Shown here: one piece after another, positions 14,933-23,586 of the stretch | Position numbering within the stretch: position 1 is the first letter of the stretch | Layout of the letters: every line of letters begins with the position of its first letter | DNA from: SG8-39 sp041558415 | GTDB lineage: Bacteria; Pseudomonadota; Gammaproteobacteria; Burkholderiales; SG8-39 | NCBI GenBank assembly: GCA_041558415.1 | Contig: JBFFEY010000005.1 | Location: forward strand, 62,001-126,000 | Direction: 5' to 3' | Length of the DNA stretch: 64,000 nucleotides | Notes under the pieces: generated by a model | Databases searched by the model: none | The model's input: only the letters and a program-made list of their open reading frames with translations | Told to the model about the DNA's origin: nothing | Translations under genes and position numbers: made by a program

Positions 14933-17712
14933 ACCGCCCACGCGCCGAATTCGCGAGCCAGGTCACGACCTTCACGCTGAACGGGCGCGCGGCGCGCGCG
15001 ACCTCCGCGCCGATCACGCGGCTGGCCGACGTGTTGCGCGACGAGCTCGGCCTCACCGGCACCAAGATCGGCTGCAACGCCGGCGACTGCGGCGCCTGCA
15101 CGGTGCTCATCGACGGGCGCCAGGTCTGCTCCTGCCTCACGCCGCTGGCGCAGGTCGAAGGGCGCTCGGTGACGACGGTCGAGGGTCTGGCGCGCGGTAA
15201 TGGTAAGAATGCGCTCTCCAAGCTGCAGCGTGCCTTCCATCGCCACGGCGCGGCGCAGTGCGGCATCTGCACGCCCGGCATGCTGATGGCGGCGAGCGAC
15301 CTGCTCGCACGCAACAAAACGCCGAGCGAAGCCGAGGTGCGCGACGCGCTCGGCGGCGTGCTGTGCCGCGGCACCGGCTACCAGAAGATCATCGAGGCCG
15401 TGATCGACGCCTCCTCCACCGCGCGCGCGGAACGCGACCTGGCGCCGCGCGCCGGCGAGGCAGTCGGCGCGCGCGTGCCGAAGGTCGACGGCATACCCAA
15501 GCTGACCGGCGCCGAGCGCTTCGGCGCCGACACCATGCCGGCCGATGCGCTGTGGCTGCGCGCGCTGCGCTCGCCGCACCATCGCGCGCGCTTCCGTTTC
15601 GGCGATCTGCAGGCGTTCCTGCGCGCGACGCCCGGGCTCGAGCGCGTGCTCACCGCGGCCGACGTGCCCTCCAACGGTTTCGGCATCTACCCGCACATCA
15701 AGGACCAGCCAGTGCTGGCCGAGGGCGAGGCGCGCTTTCGCGGTGAGGCGGTGGCGGCGATCGTCGGCACGCGCACTGCGATCGAGGCCTTCGACGAAAC
15801 GGCCCTCCCCATCGACTGGCAGCCGCTGCCCGCGGTGCTCGGACTCGACGCGGCGATGGCGCAGGATGCGCCCGAAGTGCAGCCCGGCAAGGCCGGCAAC
15901 CTGCTGCTCGACGGCACGGTCAGGAAAGGCGATGCGGAAGCCGCCTTCGCCGCTTGCGCCGCCGTGGCCGAAGGCGTATTCGAGACCGCCTTCGTCGAGC
16001 ACGCCTACATCGAGCCGGAGGCCGGCTGGGCGCAGCGCGTGGGAAATCGCGTCGAGGTGCATGTCACGACGCAGACGCCCTACATGGACCGCGACGAAGT
16101 GGCGATCGTGCTCGGCCTCGCGCCGGAGCAGGTGCGCATCGTGCCGAGCGCCTGCGGCGGCGGCTTCGGCGGCAAGCTCGACCTGTCGGTGCAGCCGCTG
16201 GTTGCCCTCGCCGCCTGGCTGACGCATCGCCCGGTGGCCTGCGTCTACCACCGTCCGGAGAGCATGGCTTCGAGCACCAAGCGCCACCCGGCGAGCATCG
16301 AGGTGAAGTTCGGCTGCGACGCCGACGGCCGTCTGCGCGCGACGACCTGCGACGCGCGCTTCGACACCGGTGCCTACGCCAGCTGGGGCCCCACGGTGGC
16401 GACGCGCGTGCCGATCCACGCCAGCGGTCCGTACCGCGTGCCGCACGTGCACGCGCGCGGTCGCGCCTGGTTCACGCACTGCCACCCGTCCGGCGCGTTC
16501 CGCGGCTTCGGCGTGCCGCAGGGCGCGATCGCGCACGAAGCGATGATGGACGCGCTCGCCGACCAGCTGGGCCTAGACCGGCTCGAATTCCGTCGCCGCA
16601 ACGCGCTGCGCGCGGGCGACGCCACCGCCACCGGCCAGGTGCTCGCCCACTCGGCCGGGCTCGCCGCCTGCCTCGATGCGCTCGAGCCGCACTGGATCAC
16701 GGCGCGGCGCAACTCGGAAAACCACAATCGGAGCGCGCAGCGCAGCGGCTCGCCCTTGCGCCGCGGCACCGGCATCGGCTGCATGTGGTACGGCATCGGC
16801 AACACCGCACTCTCCAACCCGTCGACGATGCGCGTCGCGCTCGCGCCCGACGGCACGCTGACCCTCTATAACGGCGCGGTCGACATCGGCCAGGGCTCGA
16901 ACACCACGCTGATGCAGGTCTGCGCCGATGCGCTGGGCCTGCCAATGAGCGCGTTCAAGTTCGTGATGGGCGACACCGACCGCACCGCGGACGCCGGCAA
17001 GACCTCGGCCTCGCGCCAGGCCTTCGTTTCGGGCAAGGCGGCCGAGCTCGCCGGGCTGGACCTGCGCCGAAAACTATTCGCCGCCGCGGGCGCGCCCGAT
17101 GGCGAATGGCAGGACCACCGCTACCGGCTTTCGCTGGAAAAAGGCCGGCTGGTGTTCCGCAAGGGCGGCATCACGCACCGCTTCAAGCCGCAGGCCGAGA
17201 TCGTCGGCGAAGGCACGTTCGACCCGCCAACCGCGCCTGCCGACGCAAACGGCCAGGGCGTGCCTTACGCCACCTACGCCTTCGCCGCGCAGGTCGCCTG
17301 CGTCGAGGTCGACCTCGCGCTCGGCACGACGCGCGTGATGGAACTCTGGGCGGCGCACGACGTCGGCCGCGCGCTCAACCCGATCCAGGTCGAAGGCCAG
17401 ATCCAGGGCGGCGCGCTGCAGGGCCTCGGACTTGCGCTGATGGAGGAGTATCTGCCCGGCAAGAGCGAGAACCTGCACGACTACCTCATCCCCACCATCG
17501 GCGATGCGCCGCGCATGCACTGCCTGCTCGTCGAGGACGCCGAGCCGCTCGGCCCCCACGGCGCCAAGGGGGTCGGCGAGCCAGGCCTGATCCCGACCGC
17601 GCCGGCAATCCTCGGTGCGATCGAGCACGCCACTGGCGTGCGCATGACACGCGTTCCCGTGCTGCCGCACCGGCTGCGCGAAGCGATCGCCGCCAAGGAA
17701 CGGACTTCATGA
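14929..17712 (+). CDS. Fused [2Fe-2S] and molybdopterin subunit of a molybdenum hydroxylase
   Basis: A 927-residue fusion of subunits that are often separate. Residues 1-75 are a plant-type [2Fe-2S] ferredoxin (C49, C54, C57, C69). Residues about 80-165 are the second [2Fe-2S] domain (CGIC at 111-114). From about 185 onward comes the aldehyde-oxidase/xanthine-dehydrogenase Mo domain with CGGGFGGK, AFRGFGVPQG and GVGEPGL, the last holding the catalytic Glu. The second Fe-S domain reads LCRGTGY where the family normally has CRCTGY, so one expected cluster ligand is Gly. Overlaps on both sides (ATGA) place it mid-operon. The family hydroxylates N-heterocycles, purines or aldehydes. Confidence 0.92.
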   Translation: MNRPRAEFASQVTTFTLNGRAARATSAPITRLADVLRDELGLTGTKIGCNAGDCGACTVLIDGRQVCSCLTPLAQVEGRSVTTVEGLARGNGKNALSKLQRAFHRHGAAQCGICTPGMLMAASDLLARNKTPSEAEVRDALGGVLCRGTGYQKIIEAVIDASSTARAERDLAPRAGEAVGARVPKVDGIPKLTGAERFGADTMPADALWLRALRSPHHRARFRFGDLQAFLRATPGLERVLTAADVPSNGFGIYPHIKDQPVLAEGEARFRGEAVAAIVGTRTAIEAFDETALPIDWQPLPAVLGLDAAMAQDAPEVQPGKAGNLLLDGTVRKGDAEAAFAACAAVAEGVFETAFVEHAYIEPEAGWAQRVGNRVEVHVTTQTPYMDRDEVAIVLGLAPEQVRIVPSACGGGFGGKLDLSVQPLVALAAWLTHRPVACVYHRPESMASSTKRHPASIEVKFGCDADGRLRATTCDARFDTGAYASWGPTVATRVPIHASGPYRVPHVHARGRAWFTHCHPSGAFRGFGVPQGAIAHEAMMDALADQLGLDRLEFRRRNALRAGDATATGQVLAHSAGLAACLDALEPHWITARRNSENHNRSAQRSGSPLRRGTGIGCMWYGIGNTALSNPSTMRVALAPDGTLTLYNGAVDIGQGSNTTLMQVCADALGLPMSAFKFVMGDTDRTADAGKTSASRQAFVSGKAAELAGLDLRRKLFAAAGAPDGEWQDHRYRLSLEKGRLVFRKGGITHRFKPQAEIVGEGTFDPPTAPADANGQGVPYATYAFAAQVACVEVDLALGTTRVMELWAAHDVGRALNPIQVEGQIQGGALQGLGLALMEEYLPGKSENLHDYLIPTIGDAPRMHCLLVEDAEPLGPHGAKGVGEPGLIPTAPAILGAIEHATGVRMTRVPVLPHRLREAIAAKERTS

Positions 17713-19211
17713 CGCAGCCGCTGTCGCGCGACCCCGAGGACGCACTCAACCCGGACACCGGTGCGAGCAGCGGTGACGTGGTGCGCTGCGATGCCTGCCC
17801 AGTACTGTGCCGCATCCGCAAGGGCCAGGCCGGCGCCTGCGACCGCTACGCAAACGAAGATGGCAGGCTGGTGCGGCTCGATCCCCTGCTGCTCCTGCAG
17901 CGGCGCGTCGGCGCCGGCGGCGCGGTGGTGCCGTTCCTCGAGCCGGGCAAGCCCTGGGACGGAAAGCTCATCTCGGCGTCGAACACCTTCGTCACCGGCG
18001 TCGGCGCGACCACCACCTATCCCGATTACAAGCCGGCGCCGTTCATCGTTGCCTCGAAAGCCGAAGGCGTCGATGTCGTCACCGTGGTGACCGAGGGCAT
18101 CTTCAGCTACTGCGGCCTGAAGGTGAAGATCGATACCGACCGTTTCCTCGGCCCCGAGCAGGCGGCGGTGCGCGTCGCCGGCGAACAGGTCGGCCACGTC
18201 ACCACCGCGGAGTACGGCTCGCAGATGCTGGCGCTGGGCGGCGTGCGCCACCTCACCGGCGGCAGCAAGAAGGAAGGCAACGTCACCTGCGACGCGATGC
18301 TCAGGCTCGCCAACCGCGAGCCGGTCGACGTTTCGATCGACGGCGGCGCCACCCTGCGCGTGCAGGCCGGTGCACCGCCGATCGTCAACGGTGAAGCGGA
18401 GGTCCGCATGCGCGTCGGCTGCGGCTCGGCGACGATCGGCATTTTCGCCAAGCAGTGGCTGGGGCACGCCGACGAGGTGATCGTGGTCGACGACCACATC
18501 ACCGGCGTGCTCACCGAGCACCAGGCCGGGCGTTTCCTCGACATGCGGCCCGCCGGCATCCGCGTACGCGGCCGCAAGTCCACGCCCGGGCGCTACTTCA
18601 AGGTCGCCGAGCCGGGCCAGGGCTGGGGCGGCACCGACATCACCGACCCTCTCGCCATCATCGAGAAAATCGACACCAAGACGGCGTGGCCCGGATTGCG
18701 ATTGCTGATGGTGTCGACCACCGGCGAGGATGCCGAATTCTTCGTGCTCGACGACGCGCTCAAGCCCGTCAAGGCGCCGATGCCGGCGCCGCTGCAGGTA
18801 GTGGTCGAGCGCATCGCCGAGAACTGCGAGCCGGCGCTCGCCAGCGTGCTCTTCATGGGCGGTGCCGGCGGCAGCCTGCGCGCCGGCGTGACCGAGAACC
18901 CGGTGCGCCTGACGCGTTCGGTGAGGGATCTGGTCACGCGCGTCACCTGCGGCGGCGCGCCGGTCTACGTCTGGCCGGGCGGCGGCATCACCCTGATGGT
19001 CGACGTGCTGCGCATGCCCGAGCGTTCCTTCGGCTACGTGCCGACGCCGGCGCTGGTGCTGCCGATCGAGTTCACCCTGCCGCTCGCGGCCTACCGCGCC
19101 ATGGGCGGCCACATGGACAGCGCGGTGCCGCTCGAGGCGGTGCTGCGCGAGGGCCGCTGGCGCGCTGATGCCTGGCGCGAAGAAAACCCCTGGCCGGTGG
19201 GTGCCAAATGA
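17709..19211 (+). CDS. 6-hydroxynicotinate reductase-like Fe-S protein
   Basis: A 500-residue cytoplasmic protein of the family annotated as 6-hydroxynicotinate reductase, known from nicotinate fermentation in Eubacterium barkeri. The N-terminus has CX2CX3CX9C (C27, C30, C34, C44), likely an Fe-S ligand set. Conserved blocks follow: VTEGIFSYCGLKVKID, EYGSQMLALGGVRHLTGGSK, ITGVLTEHQAGRFLDM and GGTDITDPLAIIEKID. The characterised enzyme reduces the pyridone ring of 6-hydroxynicotinate using reduced ferredoxin. ATGA overlaps with the Mo subunit and with the UPF0280 gene make it a core operon member. Ring reduction is inference; the substrate may differ. Confidence 0.8.
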   Translation: MTQPLSRDPEDALNPDTGASSGDVVRCDACPVLCRIRKGQAGACDRYANEDGRLVRLDPLLLLQRRVGAGGAVVPFLEPGKPWDGKLISASNTFVTGVGATTTYPDYKPAPFIVASKAEGVDVVTVVTEGIFSYCGLKVKIDTDRFLGPEQAAVRVAGEQVGHVTTAEYGSQMLALGGVRHLTGGSKKEGNVTCDAMLRLANREPVDVSIDGGATLRVQAGAPPIVNGEAEVRMRVGCGSATIGIFAKQWLGHADEVIVVDDHITGVLTEHQAGRFLDMRPAGIRVRGRKSTPGRYFKVAEPGQGWGGTDITDPLAIIEKIDTKTAWPGLRLLMVSTTGEDAEFFVLDDALKPVKAPMPAPLQVVVERIAENCEPALASVLFMGGAGGSLRAGVTENPVRLTRSVRDLVTRVTCGGAPVYVWPGGGITLMVDVLRMPERSFGYVPTPALVLPIEFTLPLAAYRAMGGHMDSAVPLEAVLREGRWRADAWREENPWPVGAK

Positions 19212-20065
19212 TGCAGCCGCCGCTCTGCCTGCGCCTTGCCGACGGGCGACTGCACTGCCAGCACGGGCCGATCGAGCTGGCGATCGAAGCCTGGGGCGAG
19301 GCCGGCGAGGTCGAGCGCGCCTATGCGCAGGCCGAGGCGCGCTTTGGAACGATTCTCGAAGAACTCGTCGCCGAGCTTCCGGGTCTGCGCCGCCCGATCG
19401 ATGGCGCCCTGCCGGTCTTCGATGGCGCAGTCGCAATGCGCATGGCGAACGCGGTGTGGCCGCACCGCACGGTGTTCGTGACGCCGATGGCTGCGGTCGC
19501 CGGCGCGGTGGCCGACGAAGTGCTCGCCGCCCTCCTCCGCGGCCGTGCACTTGCGAAAGCCGTGGCCAACGACGGCGGCGATATCGCGTTTCATCTCGCG
19601 GCGGGTGAAACGCTGTCGACCGGCGTGGTCGCCAACATCGCCGCGCCCGCGCTCGATGCGCTCTCGTCGATCGGTTACGAGGATCCGGTGCGCGGCATCG
19701 CCACCTCGGGCTGGCGCGGCCGCTCGCAATCGCTCGGCATCGCCGATGCGGTGACGGTGCTTGCGCGCTCGGCCGCCGAAGCGGACGCCGCGGCAACGTT
19801 GATCGCGAACGAAACGAATATCGAGCATCCGGCGATCGTCCGCCGCCCCGCACGGTCGCTACGCGAAGACAGCGACCTCGGCGATCGCCTGGTGACGGTC
19901 GAAGTGCCGCCCCTGCCGCCCGCGCTGATCGACGCCGCGCTCGCCGCCGGCGCGGCCTGCGCCGAGCGCATGCGCGCCGCCGGCCTGATCGACGCGGCCC
20001 TGCTCCTTCTGCAAGGGCACGCGCGCAGCGTGCACGGCGCGGCACCGCTGTCGCGCGCCGCCTGA
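19208..20065 (+). CDS. UPF0280 (ApbE-superfamily-like) protein
   Basis: A 285-residue protein of UPF0280/COG2122, which is structurally related to ApbE flavin transferases but uncharacterised. Visible blocks are FVTPMAAVAGAVADEVLAAL, AVANDGGDIAFHLAAGE, GIATSGWRGRSQSLGIADAVTVLA and the metal-site-like ADAAATLIANE. If it transfers FMN to protein as ApbE does, it could mature a flavoprotein of this operon, but that is inference. The start ATG overlaps the preceding stop, and hyuA follows 18 bp later with a GGAGGAACG ribosome site. Confidence 0.85.
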   Translation: MMQPPLCLRLADGRLHCQHGPIELAIEAWGEAGEVERAYAQAEARFGTILEELVAELPGLRRPIDGALPVFDGAVAMRMANAVWPHRTVFVTPMAAVAGAVADEVLAALLRGRALAKAVANDGGDIAFHLAAGETLSTGVVANIAAPALDALSSIGYEDPVRGIATSGWRGRSQSLGIADAVTVLARSAAEADAAATLIANETNIEHPAIVRRPARSLREDSDLGDRLVTVEVPPLPPALIDAALAAGAACAERMRAAGLIDAALLLLQGHARSVHGAAPLSRAA

Positions 20066-20083
20066 GCCCGGAGGAACGTTCGC

Positions 20084-22117
20084 ATGGCGCGCTGGATCGC
20101 GGGCATCGACGTCGGCGGCACTTTCACCGACCTGATCGCGCTCGACACCGCATCCGGTGAAACGCGCATCGCCAAGGTGCCGACCACGCCGGACAACCAG
20201 GCCTACGGCGTGCTCGCCGCGCTGGAGGAGACCGGGCTCGATCTCGCCGACCTCACTCTTATCGTGCACGGCACGACGACCACCACCAACGCGCTGCTCG
20301 AGCGCAAGCTGGCGAAGACCGGGCTCGTCACCACCCGGGGCTTCCGCGACGTGCTCGAGCTCGGCCGGCGCACGCGGCCGACGCCCTACGGCCTCACCGG
20401 GCGCTTCGAGCCGCTCATCCCGCGCGAGCTGCGCCTCGAGGTGCCCGAGCGCATGGACGCCGCCGGCGAAGTGGTTACGCCGCTCGACGAGAACGCACTG
20501 CAGAAGGCGGTCGCGAAGCTTAAAAACGCCGGATGCGAAGCCCTGGTGCTGCACTTCCTGCACAGCTACATCAACCCGGCGCACGAGCAGCGCGCCGCCG
20601 AGCTCGCGCGCGCGCAGTGGCCGAACGGCTACGTCACCGCCGGCCATGCCGTGCTGTCCGAATACCGCGAGTACGAGCGCGGCGTGACCGCGACGGTAAA
20701 CGCCGCGGTGCAGCCGGTGCTCGACCGCTACCTCGAGCGGCTCGCCAAGGAACTTCGCGCGCGCGGCTTCGCGCGCGACCTGCTCGTGATGCAGGGCAAC
20801 GGCGGCACGGTCGCGGCCGAGCTTGCGGCGAAGACCGCGGTCAACACCGTCATGTCCGGCCCGGCATCGGGGATCATGGCCGCGGCGTTCACCGCCTCGG
20901 CAGCGGGCTTTGCCAACGCCATCACCTACGACATGGGCGGCACCTCGACCGACGTCGGCCTCATCCGCGACGGCGTGCCGCAGGTCTCCTCCGAGCTCGA
21001 GATCGAATATGCGATGCCGGTGCACGTGCCGATGGTCGACGTGCACACCATCGGCGCGGGCGGCGGCTCGATCGCGCACATCGGCGAGGACGGCATGCTG
21101 AAAGTCGGACCGCAGAGCGCCGGTGCGCAGCCCGGGCCAATGTGCTACGGCCGCGGCGGCCGCGAGCCGACGATCACCGACGCCAACCTGGTGCTCGGGC
21201 GCCTCAATCCGGAGCATCTGCTGGGTGTATCCGGCCGCGCCGATGTCGGCGCAGTGCGCGCCGCGCTCGAAGCGCGCTTCAAGGCGCCCTTCGGCTTCGA
21301 CGCCACCGCGGCGGCTGCGGCGATCCTGCGCATCGCCAACGACCGCATGGCGGGCGCGATGCGCATGGTGTCTCTGTCGCGCGGCCACGACCCGCGCGAC
21401 TTCGTGCTGTTTCCCTTCGGCGGCGCGGGGCCGCTGCACGCCGCCGCGCTGGCGCGCGAGCTCGGCATCCCGCGCCTGCTGCTGCCCGCGCGCCCCGGCA
21501 TCACCAACGCGCTCGGCTGCGTGGTCGCCGACCTGCGCCACGACTACGTCAACACGGTCAACAAGCCGGTGCCGGCGCTCGACATGGACGCCGTGCACGC
21601 CATCCTCGCGCAGCAGTCGGCCGACGGCCGGCGCCTGCTCGAGCGCGAGGGCATCGCCATCGACCAGGTACGCGACCTGGTCTCGGCCGACATGCAGTTC
21701 CAGGGCCAAAGCCATATCCTCAGCGTGCCGCTCGCCGGTCCCAAACCGACGCGCGACGAGTTGCAGCAGGCCTTCGACCGCGCCTACTGGGCGCGCTTCG
21801 GCGTCGAGCTGTCCGAGATCCGCGCGGTGCTGGTCAATTTGCACACCGCGGTGATCGGCGTGCGCCCACGCATCGACCTCGCCGCACTGGGGCGCGGCGC
21901 GCACGCCAAGGACGCCGCCGGCGCGCAGCTCGGCGAGCGCGAGGTGTGGTTCGACGGCGGCTGGCGTAAGACGCCAATCTACGCGCGCGGCAAACTTCCG
22001 GTCGACAAGGAAATCACCGGCCCGGCGATCCTCGAGCAGCTCGACTGCACCACGGTGCTCGAGCCGGGATGCCGTGCGCGGCTCGACGTGCACGGCAATC
22101 TGCTGGTCGTCGTGTAA
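20084..22117 (+). CDS. hyuA: Hydantoinase/oxoprolinase subunit A
   Basis: A 677-residue protein of the ATP-dependent N-methylhydantoinase/5-oxoprolinase A family. The actin-like ATP motifs are GIDVGGTFTDLIALD at the N-terminus, VHGTTTTTNALLERK near residue 64 and TYDMGGTSTDVGLI near 282, with HTIGAGGGSIA and FGGAGPLHAAALARELGI later. With subunit B it hydrolyses a cyclic amide at the expense of ATP. It follows the UPF0280 gene by 18 bp and closes the plus-strand run. Its partner hyuB lies 1.5 kb away beyond an inverted MFS gene, although the two are usually adjacent. The stop is one base from the MFS stop. Confidence 0.93.
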   Translation: MARWIAGIDVGGTFTDLIALDTASGETRIAKVPTTPDNQAYGVLAALEETGLDLADLTLIVHGTTTTTNALLERKLAKTGLVTTRGFRDVLELGRRTRPTPYGLTGRFEPLIPRELRLEVPERMDAAGEVVTPLDENALQKAVAKLKNAGCEALVLHFLHSYINPAHEQRAAELARAQWPNGYVTAGHAVLSEYREYERGVTATVNAAVQPVLDRYLERLAKELRARGFARDLLVMQGNGGTVAAELAAKTAVNTVMSGPASGIMAAAFTASAAGFANAITYDMGGTSTDVGLIRDGVPQVSSELEIEYAMPVHVPMVDVHTIGAGGGSIAHIGEDGMLKVGPQSAGAQPGPMCYGRGGREPTITDANLVLGRLNPEHLLGVSGRADVGAVRAALEARFKAPFGFDATAAAAAILRIANDRMAGAMRMVSLSRGHDPRDFVLFPFGGAGPLHAAALARELGIPRLLLPARPGITNALGCVVADLRHDYVNTVNKPVPALDMDAVHAILAQQSADGRRLLEREGIAIDQVRDLVSADMQFQGQSHILSVPLAGPKPTRDELQQAFDRAYWARFGVELSEIRAVLVNLHTAVIGVRPRIDLAALGRGAHAKDAAGAQLGEREVWFDGGWRKTPIYARGKLPVDKEITGPAILEQLDCTTVLEPGCRARLDVHGNLLVVV

Positions 22118-22118
22118 C

Positions 22119-23462
22119 TCACGCTCGCCGTACGAGGAGACTTGCGCTCAGAACCGCTGCAAGCCCTGCCGCTGCGCAACGGAACGCGAAGCGAAAACCC
22201 TCGAGAAACGCGTCAGCGGCCGGCAGTCCCAAGGCAAGCGCCGCACCCTCGCCGTCGCGAAACAGCGCGGCGAACAGCGTCGCCCCGCCGACGATGCCGA
22301 ACATGCGGGTGAGCATGGTCAGGCTGCCCGCGACGCCACGGTCCTCGCGCGGCAGCGCCGCCACCACGCCGTCGGCGTAGGCAACCTGGAACAGGCCGAC
22401 GCCGAAGCCCTGCACGAGCAGCGCGGCACCGGCCGACGCCAGCGTCGTGTTCGCATCCCAGAAGCCGGCGAAGCCGAGCCCGGCGACGCCGAGCGCGATG
22501 CCGACGAATCCGACGCGCTGCAGGCCGTAGCGCCGCCCGAGCCGCTCGGCGAGCGCGGCGCCGGCGAGCGTGCCGCCCGCCCAGGCGCCGAGCAGCAGGC
22601 CGACGCCGAGGGCGCCGAGCCCGGCGACGCGCACGAAGTAATACGGCCCGAGCAGCAGCACCGCGAAGGCGGCGAGGTTCACCGCGATGTTGAGCAGGTT
22701 GAGGATCGTGAAGTGCGCATCGCGGAACAGCGCCGGGCGCAGGATCGGCTCGTCGATGCGCGAGGCGCGCACGACGAAGCCGGCGAAGGCGACGAGCGCG
22801 ACGAGCGCGAGCCAGAGCGACGCGGCGCCCGGCAGCGCGAGCGCGAGCACCAGCGCCCCCGTCCACAGCGCGAGCAGCGACGCGCCCGCGGTGTCGAAGG
22901 CGCGCCCGCCCGCCTGGGGCACAGCCGGCACCCAGCGCAGCAGGACGAGCACGCCAAGCGCGAGCGGCACACGCATCCAGAACACCGCCGGCCAGCCGAA
23001 GGGACCGACCAGCAGTCCACCGAGCAGAGGGCCGAGCGCGGTGCCGAGCGCGAACATCGAGGCGTAGTAGCCGAGCACGCGGGTACGCGCGGCCTCGTCA
23101 TAGAGGGAGAGTGAAAGCGCCGGGCCGCAACCGAGAATCAACGCCATGCCGATGCCCTGCGCGATGCGCGCGGCGAGCAGCACCGCATAGCTCGGCGCCA
23201 GCGCGCAGGCGGCAAAGGCGAGCGCGACCATGGCGAGGCCGATGGCGAACACACGCCGGTAGCCGTAGAGGTCGCCAAGGCGCCCGCCAATCAGCATCAC
23301 GCCGCCGTAGGTCAGCATGTAGAGGATCACCACCCAGCGGATCGCTGCCAGCTCGAGGCCGAAGGCGTCGGTGATCGCAGGGAAGGCGACGTTCACCGCG
23401 GTGTCGAGCGGCGCGACGATCGCGCCGGCGAGAACGACGGCGAGCGCGGCGCGACGCGACAT
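22119..23462 (-). CDS. MFS transporter, DHA2-like
   Basis: A 447-residue multi-helix inner-membrane transporter of the major facilitator superfamily. MLTYGGVMLIGGRLGDLYGYRRVF carries the loop 2-3 motif (GGRLGDLYGYRR), and RIAQGIGMALILGCGPAL and ALGTALGPLLGGLLV are motifs of drug-type MFS members. I place the start at ATG 23462, one base after the stop of an upstream 27-codon remnant; a longer in-frame start at 23510 has no ribosome site. It is inserted opposite to hyuA and hyuB and may carry the substrate of the cluster, or may be an unrelated arrival. Confidence 0.85.
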   Translation of the reverse strand: MSRRAALAVVLAGAIVAPLDTAVNVAFPAITDAFGLELAAIRWVVILYMLTYGGVMLIGGRLGDLYGYRRVFAIGLAMVALAFAACALAPSYAVLLAARIAQGIGMALILGCGPALSLSLYDEAARTRVLGYYASMFALGTALGPLLGGLLVGPFGWPAVFWMRVPLALGVLVLLRWVPAVPQAGGRAFDTAGASLLALWTGALVLALALPGAASLWLALVALVAFAGFVVRASRIDEPILRPALFRDAHFTILNLLNIAVNLAAFAVLLLGPYYFVRVAGLGALGVGLLLGAWAGGTLAGAALAERLGRRYGLQRVGFVGIALGVAGLGFAGFWDANTTLASAGAALLVQGFGVGLFQVAYADGVVAALPREDRGVAGSLTMLTRMFGIVGGATLFAALFRDGEGAALALGLPAADAFLEGFRFAFRCAAAGLAAVLSASLLVRRA

Positions 23463-23463
23463 G

Positions 23464-23547
23464 TCAGTCGAAGCGCCCGCCGCGCCGCTCCGGCCGGTCG
23501 ATGGTGACAACCGCGGTGCGGTCGTGGATCTCGCTGCGGATGGTCAT
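23464..23547 (-). pseudogene. N-terminal remnant of an enoyl-CoA hydratase, now a 27-codon leader
   Basis: A very strong ribosome site (AAGGAGGAGGGG, 23560-23549 on the minus strand) precedes ATG 23547 and 27 codons ending in TGA at 23464-23466. The peptide contains AVVTIDRPERR, the start of the crotonase (enoyl-CoA hydratase/isomerase) fold, where full genes continue with N-A-L-D. Here it stops after GGRFD. The MFS ATG begins one base later. I read it as a deletion scar: the body of a crotonase gene was lost, leaving its translation start to drive the transporter by coupling. Confidence 0.6.
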
Positions 23548-23586
23548 GCCCCTCCTCCTTCGACTGCGCATGGTATCGTGCCGCGC

